Shown: positions 33,766 to 43,123 of the stretch, in pieces | Layout: each line of letters begins with the position of its first letter | How positions within the stretch are numbered: the stretch's first letter is position 1 | Source: Leuconostocaceae bacterium ESL0723 | GTDB lineage: Bacteria; Bacillota; Bacilli; Lactobacillales; Lactobacillaceae | Direction of reading: 5' to 3' | Length of the DNA: 64,000 nt | NCBI GenBank assembly: GCA_029392055.1 | Contig: CP113928.1 | Location: forward strand, 742,501 to 806,500 | Notes under the pieces: generated by a model | The model's input: the letters and a program-made list of their open reading frames with translations, nothing else | Database searches by the model: none | What the model was told of the DNA's origin: nothing | Program-made: the position numbers and the translations under genes

Positions 33766-34614
33766 TTAATCTTTGGATAAGGAGGCCAAGAAATCGGACA
33801 TCTCATCGTAGTGCAGTCCCAGCTCACTGACCCGGTGAGCATCCGATCCGTATACCAGGGGCAGCCCCTTTTGAACCGCCTCGATGACGATATCAAAGGT
33901 CGGATAAGACTCGCCGTTATAGGGCTTACTGTAGCCGGCAGCGTTGAAGTCAATCGCTAAACCGCGGGTCTGCATGTCATCTAAAATGGCCGAAACTTGC
34001 TCCCTAACGCTGACATCGAATTCTGGCAGGTCAAAGTAGTGCTGGTATTTACGGATTAAGGTTAGGTGCCCCACCCGGATTGGAAAATCCGAGTCTTCCG
34101 TGACTTTTAGGCTGGCTGCCACCGTGTCAAAGTAACGGGCAAAGAGACGTTGGGGTTCTTCTAATTCAGTTGGAAAGTAATCAGCCAGGGTCTGTTCATC
34201 ATAGTCAATCGGGGCCACAATATTCTGATCATTGGCCATAAAGTGCACCGATAGGACGATTTCTTCCAACCAGTCGGCATTGTCCTGCAAAAAGTCACGG
34301 ATTTCCTGGTCATAACCGGGTAGGTAATCAACTTCCAAGCCGGCCTTAATCCGGATTTTACCGGCATATTTAGCCTTGACCCGGTCAACTTCGGCCCGGT
34401 ACTGGTTCAGTTCATCCTTGGTCATAGCCGAGGTGGTTAGCATTTCGGCTGGTCCCTGAAATTCGTTATAGAAACGGTCTGGCAGGGGCGCATGCTCGGT
34501 CACCACGTACTCGTCAAAACCCAGTTCCAGAGCACGGTCGATGTAGGCATCCAGGGGTTCCTGACTGCCGTGATGGGAAAATTTGGTGTGGCTGTGCCCT
34601 TCTTTTTTAAGCAT
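33766..34614 (-). CDS. hisK: Histidinol-phosphatase, PHP family
   Basis: A 282-residue PHP-domain phosphatase: GHSHTKFSHHG (metal-binding His residues), EHAPLPDRF, SVHFMAND, and the C-terminal YGSDAHR. PHP-type HisK/HisJ dephosphorylates histidinol phosphate, the one step absent from the operon downstream. Start at 34614 from AAAGGGGGGTG. It is transcribed from its own promoter upstream of the T-box, so it may escape tRNA control. Confidence 0.9.
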   Translation of the reverse strand: MLKKEGHSHTKFSHHGSQEPLDAYIDRALELGFDEYVVTEHAPLPDRFYNEFQGPAEMLTTSAMTKDELNQYRAEVDRVKAKYAGKIRIKAGLEVDYLPGYDQEIRDFLQDNADWLEEIVLSVHFMANDQNIVAPIDYDEQTLADYFPTELEEPQRLFARYFDTVAASLKVTEDSDFPIRVGHLTLIRKYQHYFDLPEFDVSVREQVSAILDDMQTRGLAIDFNAAGYSKPYNGESYPTFDIVIEAVQKGLPLVYGSDAHRVSELGLHYDEMSDFLASLSKD

Positions 34615-34671
34615 GGTCACCCCCCTTTCAACTTGCTCACAGCATAGGCCCATTTCTAAATTTTGGCAAAT

Positions 34672-34702
34672 CAAAAAGCAGCCACTTGGGCTGCTTTGGC
34701 TT
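34672..34702 (-). terminator. Terminator of azlCD
   Basis: AAAAAGCAGCC / GGGCTGCTTT. Confidence 0.75.
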
Positions 34703-35035
34703 TTAATGGGCTATGACTAAGTTCAGCAAACCTAGAGAAATCACGCCCACGATAATTGTTACCAAGAGGCTCTTGGACAGAATAGCGGCTAGCACCGTCG
34801 GCAAGGAGGCTAAGAAGTTTCCCACGTTAAGACTAGGCAAGTGTCCTAAGTGTTGGACAAAAAGGCCGCTAAACCAAAGACCGGACATGATGGCAATTGG
34901 CACAAAACTTAAGAATTCTAGAACTCCTTCGGACAGCTTAAACTTTTTTAAGAAGACAAAGGGCAAGATTCGAGACAGCCAGGTGGCTAAGCCACAAATT
35001 AAAATTGTTGTCAGAACAAATTCACTGGAAGGCAT
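34703..35035 (-). CDS. azlD: AzlD-type branched-chain amino acid exporter subunit
   Basis: A 110-residue membrane protein with about four helices, matching AzlD (TWLSRILPFVFLKKFKLSEGVLEFLSFVP). Partner of AzlC; its start overlaps the azlC end by 14 bases. The pair exports branched-chain amino acids. Confidence 0.88.
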   Translation of the reverse strand: MPSSEFVLTTILICGLATWLSRILPFVFLKKFKLSEGVLEFLSFVPIAIMSGLWFSGLFVQHLGHLPSLNVGNFLASLPTVLAAILSKSLLVTIIVGVISLGLLNLVIAH

Positions 35036-35729
35036 GTTTAATCACCACCCCGAAGAAGCAACCCGCAATCGTTGCTACTAGTACAAGCAAGCTCCCTGGA
35101 ATAAAGACCATTCCAAAGTAAATTGCCACCAACATAAAGGCTACAACAGCTAGCTGAATGCCAAACTTAATGCTTTTATCTGCAATCATTTGCAGGTAAA
35201 GCAGGCCAATAAACATGGCAGTAATGGCAAAACCAACCCCAAATTTTTCTGGATTTGGAATCAGGTCGCCAACCACTGCTCCAGCATAGGTCCCTAAAAC
35301 CCAGACGGCATATCCCATCAGGTTAGCGGCATTAAACCAGGGGAAGGACAGCCGACCGTCAGTCCTAGTCAGTTTATTCATTCCAACCGCGAAACTCTCA
35401 TCCGTCAACAAACTCCCAATCAGGACGTTTTTTAACATCGATTCCCGGTTAAAATACGGCGCCAGGGTCGTACTCATCAAAATCATCCGGGAGTTAACCA
35501 GAAAGACCGCTACCACAATTGCCCAGAGACCACTGTGAGCCGCCAACATGGTAATCATGACAAATTGAGCCGCCCCACCAAAGTCAATCGCTGAAATTAA
35601 GACGACCTGAAGAATACTGAGTCCAGCTGCTTTACCAATAATCCCAAATGCCAGGGCAATTGTGATGTAACTAAAGAGCACCGGTAAGGAGTCTTTAACT
35701 CCGGTTTGCCAATCTAAACGATCATTCAT
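35022..35729 (-). CDS. azlC: AzlC-type branched-chain amino acid exporter
   Basis: A 235-residue membrane protein. The AzlC signature is GVKDSLPVLFSYITIALAFG followed by DFGGAAQFVMI and NSRMILMSTTLAPYF. First gene of azlCD. A 6-bp inverted repeat TCACTT/AAGTGA at 35771-35788 upstream may be an operator. Confidence 0.9.
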   Translation of the reverse strand: MNDRLDWQTGVKDSLPVLFSYITIALAFGIIGKAAGLSILQVVLISAIDFGGAAQFVMITMLAAHSGLWAIVVAVFLVNSRMILMSTTLAPYFNRESMLKNVLIGSLLTDESFAVGMNKLTRTDGRLSFPWFNAANLMGYAVWVLGTYAGAVVGDLIPNPEKFGVGFAITAMFIGLLYLQMIADKSIKFGIQLAVVAFMLVAIYFGMVFIPGSLLVLVATIAGCFFGVVIKHAFQ

Positions 35730-35770
35730 AGTACCCCCTCAGCTAATCTAATTTATTACTAATTTTTTGT

Positions 35771-35788
35771 TCACTTTATAGTAAGTGA
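35771..35788. promoter_or_regulatory. Inverted repeat upstream of azlC
   Basis: TCACTT, six bases, AAGTGA; possible regulator site, no regulator gene adjacent. Confidence 0.35.
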
Positions 35789-35833
35789 GCAGTGATGGCT
35801 TGTCAACCTTGCTGACATGAGAACGAAGTCGCT

Positions 35834-36127
35834 TTAAGGCAGACTTTCAAACCGTTCCACCCGCATCGAGAGACCGTACTTATCGCGCAGTTTGGCAATC
35901 GCTGCCATCATTGGGCTGCGATGGTGCTGGTCAAGCGCGGTCTGGTTAGTCCACTGGTCAATTAAGAGAACCGTTTCCTGGTCGTCCCAGGGTTGAAAAT
36001 ATTCATAACGCAGGTTACCGGGCTGGGCCCGGACTTGGTCAACCAAGCCGCTAGCAATCATTTCCCGGGCAAAGTCCTGGGCCGCGGTTCCCCTTCCCAT
36101 GTAGTAAATGTTAACGGTTAAGGCCAT
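35834..36127 (-). CDS. ABM-domain (YgiN-like) monooxygenase-type protein
   Basis: A 97-residue antibiotic-biosynthesis-monooxygenase fold: REMIASGLVDQVRAQPGNLRYEYFQ, ETVLLIDQWTNQTALDQHH. Small dimeric proteins of this family include quinol monooxygenases, haem-degrading enzymes and many of unknown role. It sits 18 bases after the following peptidase gene's end and is probably co-transcribed with it. Confidence 0.8.
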   Translation of the reverse strand: MALTVNIYYMGRGTAAQDFAREMIASGLVDQVRAQPGNLRYEYFQPWDDQETVLLIDQWTNQTALDQHHRSPMMAAIAKLRDKYGLSMRVERFESLP

Positions 36128-36145
36128 GGCATTCCCCCGCTACCG

Positions 36146-36865
36146 TCAAACTTCTTTCATCTTGTCAAAAAAGTGGGTAAAGAGGGCTTCTTCTTCGGCG
36201 ATGGTTTCCCAGAGGTTTTCAGGATGCCACTGGATACCAACGATGGTCTGGTCATCATTTTCAATACTTTCAATGACCCCGTCGTTAGCCCGGCTGGTCA
36301 CATGCAGGCCTTCACCAAGATCTTTAACAGCCTGGTGGTGACGGGAGTTCACCAAGGGATGGGTAGTACCCATGGCATCAGCGACAAAACTCCCCTGCTC
36401 AGCCTGAACATAGTGAGTCGGAAAAAAGCCCTCCGTGGCCTGTTCGTGCTGGATGACTGGGTTTGGATACTGGGCATCCAAGTCCTGGTAAACCGTGCCA
36501 CCCAGCGCCACATTAATAATCTGAACGCCACGACAAATCCCTAAGAGGGGCTTACCGCTGCGAATACACTCCTGGATAACCTCGAGTTCAAAGGCATCGC
36601 GAGGATAGTAGGTTTGGCCAATCTTGGGGTGGGGATCTTCGCCATAGAGGCGTGGGGCCACGTCGGGACCACCGGGAATAATCACTGCGTCAACTAAACT
36701 GACATAATCGGCCGCCATGTGGTCGGGCACGATGGGCAAGGCCACTGGCAAAACGTCATGTTTGACCGCAACCTTTAACATTCGGCGCGGTACAAAACTG
36801 GCAAACTCAGCATTCAGGAGACCTTCTTTTCCAAAGTTGACATCGGCTGTAATTCCTATTCGCAT
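36146..36865 (-). CDS. Gamma-glutamyl hydrolase-type class I amidotransferase (PuuD-like)
   Basis: A 239-residue C26-family glutamine hydrolase: GGPDVAPRLYGE, nucleophile Cys in GICRGVQIINVALGG, catalytic His/Glu in IQWHPE. Related enzymes cleave gamma-glutamyl-GABA or other gamma-glutamyl compounds. The exact substrate cannot be told. Confidence 0.85.
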   Translation of the reverse strand: MRIGITADVNFGKEGLLNAEFASFVPRRMLKVAVKHDVLPVALPIVPDHMAADYVSLVDAVIIPGGPDVAPRLYGEDPHPKIGQTYYPRDAFELEVIQECIRSGKPLLGICRGVQIINVALGGTVYQDLDAQYPNPVIQHEQATEGFFPTHYVQAEQGSFVADAMGTTHPLVNSRHHQAVKDLGEGLHVTSRANDGVIESIENDDQTIVGIQWHPENLWETIAEEEALFTHFFDKMKEV

Positions 36866-36948
36866 AATTCCTCCCGTGCTGACTGTGCTGTGATAATTTC
36901 CTAGTTTACGCCTACCCGATAAAATTGCAACTATGCCAAAATGCGCAC

Positions 36949-36976
36949 AAAAAAGAGGCCTAGGGCCTCTTCATTT
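36949..36976 (-). terminator. Terminator of SGNH hydrolase gene
   Basis: AAGAGGCC / GGCCTCTT with T-rich tail on the minus strand (CTTTTTTGT). Confidence 0.7.
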
Positions 36977-36979
36977 TCC

Positions 36980-37816
36980 TTAATTACTAATCCGCCCAGT
37001 GTCAAAAAGTTCACTAAGCTTACTTTCAAAGTATGGCAGCCAGAGGGTCTGATAACCTTCCCGGGTTGGGTGAACATCATCAGCCATGTACTGGGGGTTA
37101 GCAGCCGTTTCAGCCTGGATATAGGAATCCTGGCCTAGGTTAATAATCTGAATCCCCCACTTCTTCTGCAGGGCATAGAGGGTATCAATCTGAGCCTGGT
37201 ACCCGGTTTCCTTTGGGTCCAAAACGGTGTAAAAGACGACTGGTGCGTGCCAGGTGTCCTGGGCATACTTGATAATGTATTCCATGGCACCAGTAGTCGT
37301 ACCAGTATTAAAGTCCGCTAGATTCTTGCTGTCACTGATCTGACCCGCTGGAATATGGAAGCGCTTATCATTAGTCGAAAGCTGGACCACCAGGGCGTCT
37401 AAGTGCTGATCCTTGGGAATATCGGTTTGCAGCCGGTTAACAAAGCTCCATGGATAGTGACCAGCCATGGTCGTACCGCTAATGGCGTATTTTTGAATAT
37501 CCATGCCATCGGCCTGGCGCAAATAGTCGGGCGTCCCCTCACCTAAGGCACCGAGACCATCGGTAATCGATGAGCCCAGGAAGGCCACCCGCTTACCCTG
37601 CAGCTGCTGGTAGTACTGGGAATGGGGCGTGGCCGCAACACCATACTGGGCGGCGTTGCCAGCAAACCACCAACTAGCCTTTAAGGGCAGACTGGCCTGT
37701 TCATGGGCGGCATTGGTGTTAATCTCAGCCGCACTAATGGTGGCATAGGGTACCGTTACAGTCAGCACGCCAGCCGCAGCGGCCAGAACTAAACTATTTT
37801 TAACTGATTTCTTCAT
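36980..37816 (-). CDS. Secreted SGNH/GDSL hydrolase
   Basis: A 278-residue secreted esterase-like protein. Signal peptide residues 1 to about 29 (SLVLAAAAGVLTVTV ... ISA-AE). Block I is FLGSSITDGLGA (Ser nucleophile), the block III Asn is in QLSTNDKR, and block V is DDVHPTREGY (Asp/His). The family hydrolyses acyl groups from lipids, cell-wall polymers or sugars. Confidence 0.87.
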   Translation of the reverse strand: MKKSVKNSLVLAAAAGVLTVTVPYATISAAEINTNAAHEQASLPLKASWWFAGNAAQYGVAATPHSQYYQQLQGKRVAFLGSSITDGLGALGEGTPDYLRQADGMDIQKYAISGTTMAGHYPWSFVNRLQTDIPKDQHLDALVVQLSTNDKRFHIPAGQISDSKNLADFNTGTTTGAMEYIIKYAQDTWHAPVVFYTVLDPKETGYQAQIDTLYALQKKWGIQIINLGQDSYIQAETAANPQYMADDVHPTREGYQTLWLPYFESKLSELFDTGRISN

Positions 37817-37879
37817 GACGACTTCCCCTCTAGTTCAATAAAGTCTAACTTCATTTTACCACGGTCATCGTCATTCAAA

Positions 37880-38740
37880 TTAAGCTTCGCTGCTTAAATC
37901 GGCCTTTTTACCCATGCGCCGGAACTTCACACCCGTCCAAACATTCCAAATCACGATAATGACTAGGAGGGTTAGCGCTAGGGTGACTTGACCAGTTTTA
38001 GTCGTGATAAAGCTGCTTACCCCCGGTAGTCGGGTTAAAATTCCTAACAGGGACAAAGCGCCGACAATTGGGATAAAGAACTTATTCAAGTCCCGGTTAT
38101 CAGACAGTCGGTAGCCAATTAGGGCTACCGCGTCGGCCACTAAGATAGCGGCAATTCCAACCCACCCGGTTAAGGTAGCGTGCAGCGGTGTTTTTAACAG
38201 GACCAGGCTGGCAAAGGCCGGTAATCCAGCAATCAAGCAGGCCAAAAACAGGAGGAAAAACCGCCCAACTGCATTCATCCCTTCAAATTTTGGATTGTAC
38301 TGGGCCTTCCCAACCCAGCGCACCGCCAGGGTGATGATTACTAAGAGATAGCAGCCGGTAATCAGTAAGGAACCAAAATCAATCGGCTGCCGCGGGTTAA
38401 CCAGGGCTGGAAAGAGGGCAAAGAAGCCAAAATTTAAGATAATCAAAGCTGAATCCTTGACCGTGGACCAAAAGTTTCGCGGCAAACTGGCTACCAATTC
38501 GTCACCAAGTTCACGCGGACTTTTACCAAAGTAGTCCGCCGCGCTAATGCCGTCGTTTTGCGCATCAATAACATCCTGTAAGATGCTTAGCAACTGGCTC
38601 TCCATGGCATACTCATCCTGATCCAAGCTTTGGGTTCGAACATAAACCATAAAATCGCTGTAAAATTTATTGTTTTCTGGACTCAACTGCTGACGCAGTT
38701 GGTTGTTCTTTTTGATTAGTGCTTCGGCCTTGTTTGCCAT
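37880..38740 (-). CDS. DUF1129 membrane protein, copy 3 of tandem set
   Basis: A 286-residue protein. Residues 1-90 form the conserved soluble DUF1129 head (LIKKNNQLRQQLSPENNKFYSDFMVYVRTQ ... DAQNDGISAADYFGKSPRELGDEL), followed by six to eight membrane helices. Start shares a base with the previous stop. The three paralogues keep the head but diverge in the membrane part. Function unknown. Confidence 0.8.
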   Translation of the reverse strand: MANKAEALIKKNNQLRQQLSPENNKFYSDFMVYVRTQSLDQDEYAMESQLLSILQDVIDAQNDGISAADYFGKSPRELGDELVASLPRNFWSTVKDSALIILNFGFFALFPALVNPRQPIDFGSLLITGCYLLVIITLAVRWVGKAQYNPKFEGMNAVGRFFLLFLACLIAGLPAFASLVLLKTPLHATLTGWVGIAAILVADAVALIGYRLSDNRDLNKFFIPIVGALSLLGILTRLPGVSSFITTKTGQVTLALTLLVIIVIWNVWTGVKFRRMGKKADLSSEA

Positions 38741-39621
38741 TAGCGCTCCCCTTTCTGCGGGTTCGTTCGGGCTGCTTTATTTTGTTTCTTTAAATAGCGC
38801 CCCCGTAAAAATGAGTAGCTAGTGAACAGCAGTAGCAAAAGAATGCCCCAACCGCCTTTTCCTAGGCTCATTTCCAAATAATGGTTGATGATTGGAATCC
38901 TAGCACCAATCCCGATGAACCCAGACAACCCAAAGAATAGAGCGATTCCCCACCATGGTTTCTTGTCCTTGATTCGTAGAAATACAATCAGACCAAGCAC
39001 CATAATTAAACTAATTACTGCAATGCCTGACCAACCAGCAAGGCGAATCTGCCAAGGAGTTTTAACCAAAAAGAAAATTAAAATAAAGCCCAAAATACAA
39101 AATGTTCCTGTCAGAACTGCCAATAATTTTTGCCAATTCATTTTGGTGCTGCGTTCTGTCCCTTTGCCGACTGGTGTATAGATGTTTCGACTAATCAAAC
39201 CAACAATCATCAGGACACTCACCATTGCCCAAACACTACTGAGTAGGAGGTTTCCTAAATCAATGTCTTTTTCAGGGACAGCCATAGCTGGCAAGACTGC
39301 CATCATCAGGTAAAAACCAATACCCCCAGCTGCGACTTGCATAATTGACTTCAGGTTATAGGGCAGGCTCTTAATCAAATCATCACCAACTGCCTGGGGA
39401 CTTTTACCAAAATAATCTTGGGCACTGACACCGTCATTTTGAGCATCAATTAAATCTTGGAGAATGGCCAGGAGTTGAAGTTCAGTTGCGCGCTCATCTT
39501 TATCAAGAGATTTCAGCCGAACATATCCCATAAAATCACTGTAAAACTTGCGATTTTCTGGATTCAACTGCTCACGCAGTTCATTATTCTTTTCAATTAA
39601 TGCATCAGCCTTGTTTGACAT
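38740..39621 (-). CDS. DUF1129 membrane protein, copy 2 of tandem set
   Basis: A 293-residue paralogue with the same head (NELREQLNPENRKFYSDFMGYVRLK ... NDGVSAQDYFGKSPQAVGDD) and a membrane domain, ending with a basic tail. It is closer to copy 3 in the head. Middle gene of the PadR operon. Confidence 0.8.
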   Translation of the reverse strand: MSNKADALIEKNNELREQLNPENRKFYSDFMGYVRLKSLDKDERATELQLLAILQDLIDAQNDGVSAQDYFGKSPQAVGDDLIKSLPYNLKSIMQVAAGGIGFYLMMAVLPAMAVPEKDIDLGNLLLSSVWAMVSVLMIVGLISRNIYTPVGKGTERSTKMNWQKLLAVLTGTFCILGFILIFFLVKTPWQIRLAGWSGIAVISLIMVLGLIVFLRIKDKKPWWGIALFFGLSGFIGIGARIPIINHYLEMSLGKGGWGILLLLLFTSYSFLRGRYLKKQNKAARTNPQKGER

Positions 39622-39671
39622 TTGCGCTTCCCTCTCCTGCTACTAAAATTGAGCGTGGTTGTCATCGTGCA

Positions 39672-40508
39672 TCACTCCCCGTCATCCTCTCCTAACCTTT
39701 TCCTGTACCAAAGCCAATAAATCAGCACAATCACAAAGACACTGAGGACAAGTAATGTACCGTCACCGGTTTTCTTCAGTAGTAAATCACCATAGGTTGG
39801 GATACGAGTCAAAATGCCCAGCAAGGATGGGAGGACAATTAAAGGTATATAGGGCTCAAGCACATCTCTATAATTCGTAAACATATACACAGTTAATGCA
39901 ATTAAATCTAACAATAAAATGGCAATGATTCCGCTCCAGCCAGGTAGTGTGAATTTAAACGGCGTTTTAACGACCTGCAAAAGTACAACACCAATGACGA
40001 TGAAAATGGTGAAAAGTCCAAACATGATTCCGTTTTTAATTTTTTTGTTTGCCTCCTTGAACCAGGTATTATAAATTGTTTTCCCCATCAATTTGTAACC
40101 AGTGATATAGAAAATAGTGGTATAACCGGCAACAATCAGGGCTGTGCCCCAATCAAAAGAAGCTTTGGGATCAATTATTGATGGAAAAAAGGAAAAAAAG
40201 ATAAAACTTGAAGCGCCCACCAACATGAGCTTCGAAATATATTTAAAATTCCGTGGCAAGTTCCGTAAAATCTCGTCCCCTAACTCCTTAGGATTTTTGC
40301 CAAAATAGTCTGCGGCACTGATGCCATCGCTTTGAGCATCAATCGTATCTTGCAGGATATCTAATAATGCGGATTCCATTTGGTTTTCGTCGCGATCAAA
40401 GTTCTGACTGCGCACGTAGTCCATGAAATCACTGTAGAATTTTTCATTTTCAGGAGTTAACTGCTCAAGCAGTTCACTACTCTTCTCAATAACTTCACCT
40501 GTTTTCAT
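39672..40508 (-). CDS. DUF1129 membrane protein, copy 1 of tandem set
   Basis: A 278-residue paralogue (ELLEQLTPENEKFYSDFMDYVRSQ ... SDGISAADYFGKNPKELGDE) with about seven membrane segments. Its start overlaps the padR stop by four bases, so it is translationally coupled to its probable regulator. More AT-rich than copy 3. Confidence 0.8.
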   Translation of the reverse strand: MKTGEVIEKSSELLEQLTPENEKFYSDFMDYVRSQNFDRDENQMESALLDILQDTIDAQSDGISAADYFGKNPKELGDEILRNLPRNFKYISKLMLVGASSFIFFSFFPSIIDPKASFDWGTALIVAGYTTIFYITGYKLMGKTIYNTWFKEANKKIKNGIMFGLFTIFIVIGVVLLQVVKTPFKFTLPGWSGIIAILLLDLIALTVYMFTNYRDVLEPYIPLIVLPSLLGILTRIPTYGDLLLKKTGDGTLLVLSVFVIVLIYWLWYRKRLGEDDGE

Positions 40509-40840
40509 TCCTTCTCTCCTTCAATCAGCTTCGTCACCGTCCCGGCCAAGCGGTCCCATTCCTGGATAAAATCCTCCTTGGCGGCCTCACCGGCCTCGGT
40601 CACGTAATAGTACTTACGATCTGGGCCAGCCTCGGAAGGCTGCATCCGCCCTTCTACGTACTGCCGCTTCTCCATGGCGGTTAAGAGTGGATAAATCGTC
40701 CCCTTGGGAATGTTTTCTAGGCCGTACTGATTCAACTGTTTACTAATGCCATAGCCGTAATCGGGCTTCTTGGAAAGGATTATCAGCATAATCCCCTGCA
40801 AAATTCCCTTCAGCATCTGGCTCGAAATGTGCTGCTGCAT
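40505..40840 (-). CDS. PadR-family transcriptional regulator
   Basis: A 111-residue winged-helix regulator: SSQMLKGILQGIMLIILSKKPDYGYGI, GTIYPLLTAMEKRQYVEG, and DRKYYYVTEAGEAA. It heads the operon of three DUF1129 genes and likely autoregulates it, as PadR proteins commonly do. Confidence 0.9.
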   Translation of the reverse strand: MQQHISSQMLKGILQGIMLIILSKKPDYGYGISKQLNQYGLENIPKGTIYPLLTAMEKRQYVEGRMQPSEAGPDRKYYYVTEAGEAAKEDFIQEWDRLAGTVTKLIEGEKE

Positions 40841-40917
40841 TAGCTTTCCTCAACTAGTTGGTTTTGCATACTACTAGGGTAAATGGTTTCAGGTAGTTTG
40901 TAAAGCATAATAGTGCA

Positions 40918-40956
40918 AAATAAAAAAATCTAGTCCAGTTAGACTAGATTTTTTAC
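40918..40956 (-). terminator. Terminator of the met operon
   Basis: AAAAATCTAGTC / GACTAGATTTTTT after the sulfhydrylase gene. Confidence 0.85.
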
Positions 40957-40970
40957 GTTAAATACTGCCC

Positions 40971-42251
40971 TTAAACCTGGGCAAGGGCCTGGTCTAGGTC
41001 AGCAATCAGGTCATCCGCATTTTCAATCCCAATCGAAAGGCGAATCAGATCTGGCGTCACCCCCGCTGCGGCCAGCTCTTCATCATTGAGTTGGGCGTGG
41101 GTAGTTGAAGCCGGGTGAATAATCAGCGATTTAGCATCGGCCACATTGGCCAATAGTGAGAATAACTTTAGCTTCTCAATCAACTTCTTACCGGCAGCTT
41201 CCCCACCAGTTAAGCCAATCGTGAAGATTGAACCGACACCCTTAGGGAAGTAGCGCTCAGCCAAATCATGGTAAGGACTGCTTTCAAGACCAGGATATTT
41301 AATCCAGGCCACCTTCGGGTGCTGGTCCAGGAAGGCCACGATTTTCTTAGTATTTTCCACGTGGCGTTCCACCCGCAAAGACAGCGATTCTAGACCCTGG
41401 AGCAGAAGAAATGAGTTAAAGGGACTGGTAGTGGCCCCTAGATCGCGTAGACTTTCAGCCCGCAACTTGGTCGTAAAGGCGGCCCCCTTCAAGTCAGCAA
41501 AGACCAGGCCATCGTACTGGGCATTGGGTTCAGTAAAGCCCGGATAGCGGCCACTGGCGCGGTAATCAAAGCGGTCATTTTCGACCACTACCCCACCCAT
41601 CGTGGTCCCGTGACCGCCAATGAACTTGGTGGCCGAGTGAACCACGATGTCGGCGCCGTGTTCTAGCGGTTGAATCAGGTACGGGGTCCCAAAGGTATTA
41701 TCAACGATAAAGAGGATGCCGTGACGGTGGGCAATCGCGGCTAGTGCCTCAAAATCAACCAAGTTAATGTTGGGATTACCAATACTTTCGACATAAACTG
41801 CCTTGGTTTTGTCATTAATGGCCGCTTCAAAGTTTTCCGGCTGATCCGGGTCGACAAAATGAGTTTTGATACCCAACTTAGGCAAGGTTACGGCCAAGAG
41901 GTCATAGGTCCCACCGTATAAGGTACTGGCGGCCACGATTTCATCGCCCTGCCCCGCAATGTTTAAAATGGCACCCGTAATCGCTGCCGAACCGGTGGCC
42001 AAGGTAACCCCGGCCGTCCCGTTTTCCAGGGCAGCAACCCGCTTATCAACCACTTCGGTGGTTGGGTTGGTCAACCGGTTATAAATGTTACCCGGTTCTT
42101 TCAGGCCAAAGCGGTTAGCGGCCTGTTCTGGGTCCTTAAAGACAAAGGAAGTGGTCTGGTAAATCGGCACGGCCCGGGCCCCGGTGAAGGGATCAACCAC
42201 CTGGCCGGCGTGGACTTGCAGGGTTTCAAAATGTAAGGCTTTTTCGCTCAT
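40971..42251 (-). CDS. O-acetylhomoserine sulfhydrylase (MetY-type)
   Basis: A 426-residue Cys/Met-metabolism PLP enzyme: [10 protein letters not shown] at the N-terminus, [34 protein letters not shown], and the PLP-lysine [17 protein letters not shown]. The N-terminus and length fit O-acetylhomoserine aminocarboxypropyltransferase (MetY), making homocysteine from O-acetylhomoserine and sulfide. The start overlaps the metA end by 26 bases with only a weak ribosome site, suggesting coupling. Confidence 0.9.
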   Translation of the reverse strand: MSEKALHFETLQVHAGQVVDPFTGARAVPIYQTTSFVFKDPEQAANRFGLKEPGNIYNRLTNPTTEVVDKRVAALENGTAGVTLATGSAAITGAILNIAGQGDEIVAASTLYGGTYDLLAVTLPKLGIKTHFVDPDQPENFEAAINDKTKAVYVESIGNPNINLVDFEALAAIAHRHGILFIVDNTFGTPYLIQPLEHGADIVVHSATKFIGGHGTTMGGVVVENDRFDYRASGRYPGFTEPNAQYDGLVFADLKGAAFTTKLRAESLRDLGATTSPFNSFLLLQGLESLSLRVERHVENTKKIVAFLDQHPKVAWIKYPGLESSPYHDLAERYFPKGVGSIFTIGLTGGEAAGKKLIEKLKLFSLLANVADAKSLIIHPASTTHAQLNDEELAAAGVTPDLIRLSIGIENADDLIADLDQALAQV

Positions 42252-43098
42252 AGTTGGGAATCTCGCTTTCAATTAAATTTAACCAATTTTGGTAGAGTTG
42301 GATGCTGCTGGCACGCCAGCGATTACAAACTCGGTGCTGGCGGTCGTAATAATTAACCGGCGGTGCAATTGCGGCCCCCTTTGCCAGGTCACGGCGGTAC
42401 TCAGCGTCCAGAGTGTCAGTCAAGTACTCGGCATGCCCGGTCACATAGGTCTGACCCAGCGCCGGTGCTTGCAGGATTTGTGGACCGGTGACAGGATTTT
42501 CGGCGACCAATTCTAAATCCTTGGGCAGTGGGTCTTCAAAGACCGACTCAGAGTGGCGGGACTGGGGACTAAAGAAGGTTTCCAGGTGAGCCCCTAAGGC
42601 ACTCTCTTTGTTGAGATGGCGGGACTGGTAAATACCAAAGAGCTTTTGGGACAAGGTCCGCTTTTGAATATCAAAGTCGTGGTAAAGGGCAGCCTGAGCT
42701 GACCAACAGGCGTTAATCGTTTGGCTGACGTGATCCTGGGCCCAGCGGCGGACCCGTTTAAACTCACACCAGTAGTCCACGGCCTCAAAGGGCAGCTGCT
42801 CAACCGGCGCGCCGGTGATAATTAAGCCATCAAAGACCTGGTCCCCAAGGTCATCCAAACTACAGTAACAGGCCGCTAAATCTTCAACTGCCACCGACTT
42901 GAAGTGGTGGGTCTGGGCATACATGAAGGTTACCAGGACGTCTTGGTCCAGTTCGTCAAGGAGACTGAGAAACTGAGCCTCGGTTTCAGCCTTGTTGGGC
43001 ATTAAATTCCAAATCAAGATTTTGACGGGGTTATGCACGGCCTGCTTGGACCAGGCCCCTTCCCGCTTCAAAAAACCATTCTTTGCATTGGCTGTCAT
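42226..43098 (-). CDS. metA: Homoserine O-acetyltransferase (MetA family)
   Basis: A 290-residue MetA. Catalytic Cys is in [12 protein letters not shown], with His and Glu in TGHAEY. The specificity loop reads [11 protein letters not shown]: Glu at the position where succinyl-CoA users have Gly, which in characterised MetA enzymes marks acetyl-CoA use. This agrees with the MetY-type enzyme next in line. The ATG at 43098 follows GAGGAGG; a TTG six bases earlier is less likely. Confidence 0.92.
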   Translation of the reverse strand: MTANAKNGFLKREGAWSKQAVHNPVKILIWNLMPNKAETEAQFLSLLDELDQDVLVTFMYAQTHHFKSVAVEDLAACYCSLDDLGDQVFDGLIITGAPVEQLPFEAVDYWCEFKRVRRWAQDHVSQTINACWSAQAALYHDFDIQKRTLSQKLFGIYQSRHLNKESALGAHLETFFSPQSRHSESVFEDPLPKDLELVAENPVTGPQILQAPALGQTYVTGHAEYLTDTLDAEYRRDLAKGAAIAPPVNYYDRQHRVCNRWRASSIQLYQNWLNLIESEIPNYERKSLTF

Positions 43099-43123
43099 CT
43101 GCAATCCTCCTCTGGCAACAAAA

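Noticed and set aside
38740-40508. CRISPR-like or other short tandem repeats
   Set aside because: The repetition here is of whole paralogous genes; no regularly spaced short direct repeats were seen anywhere in the window.
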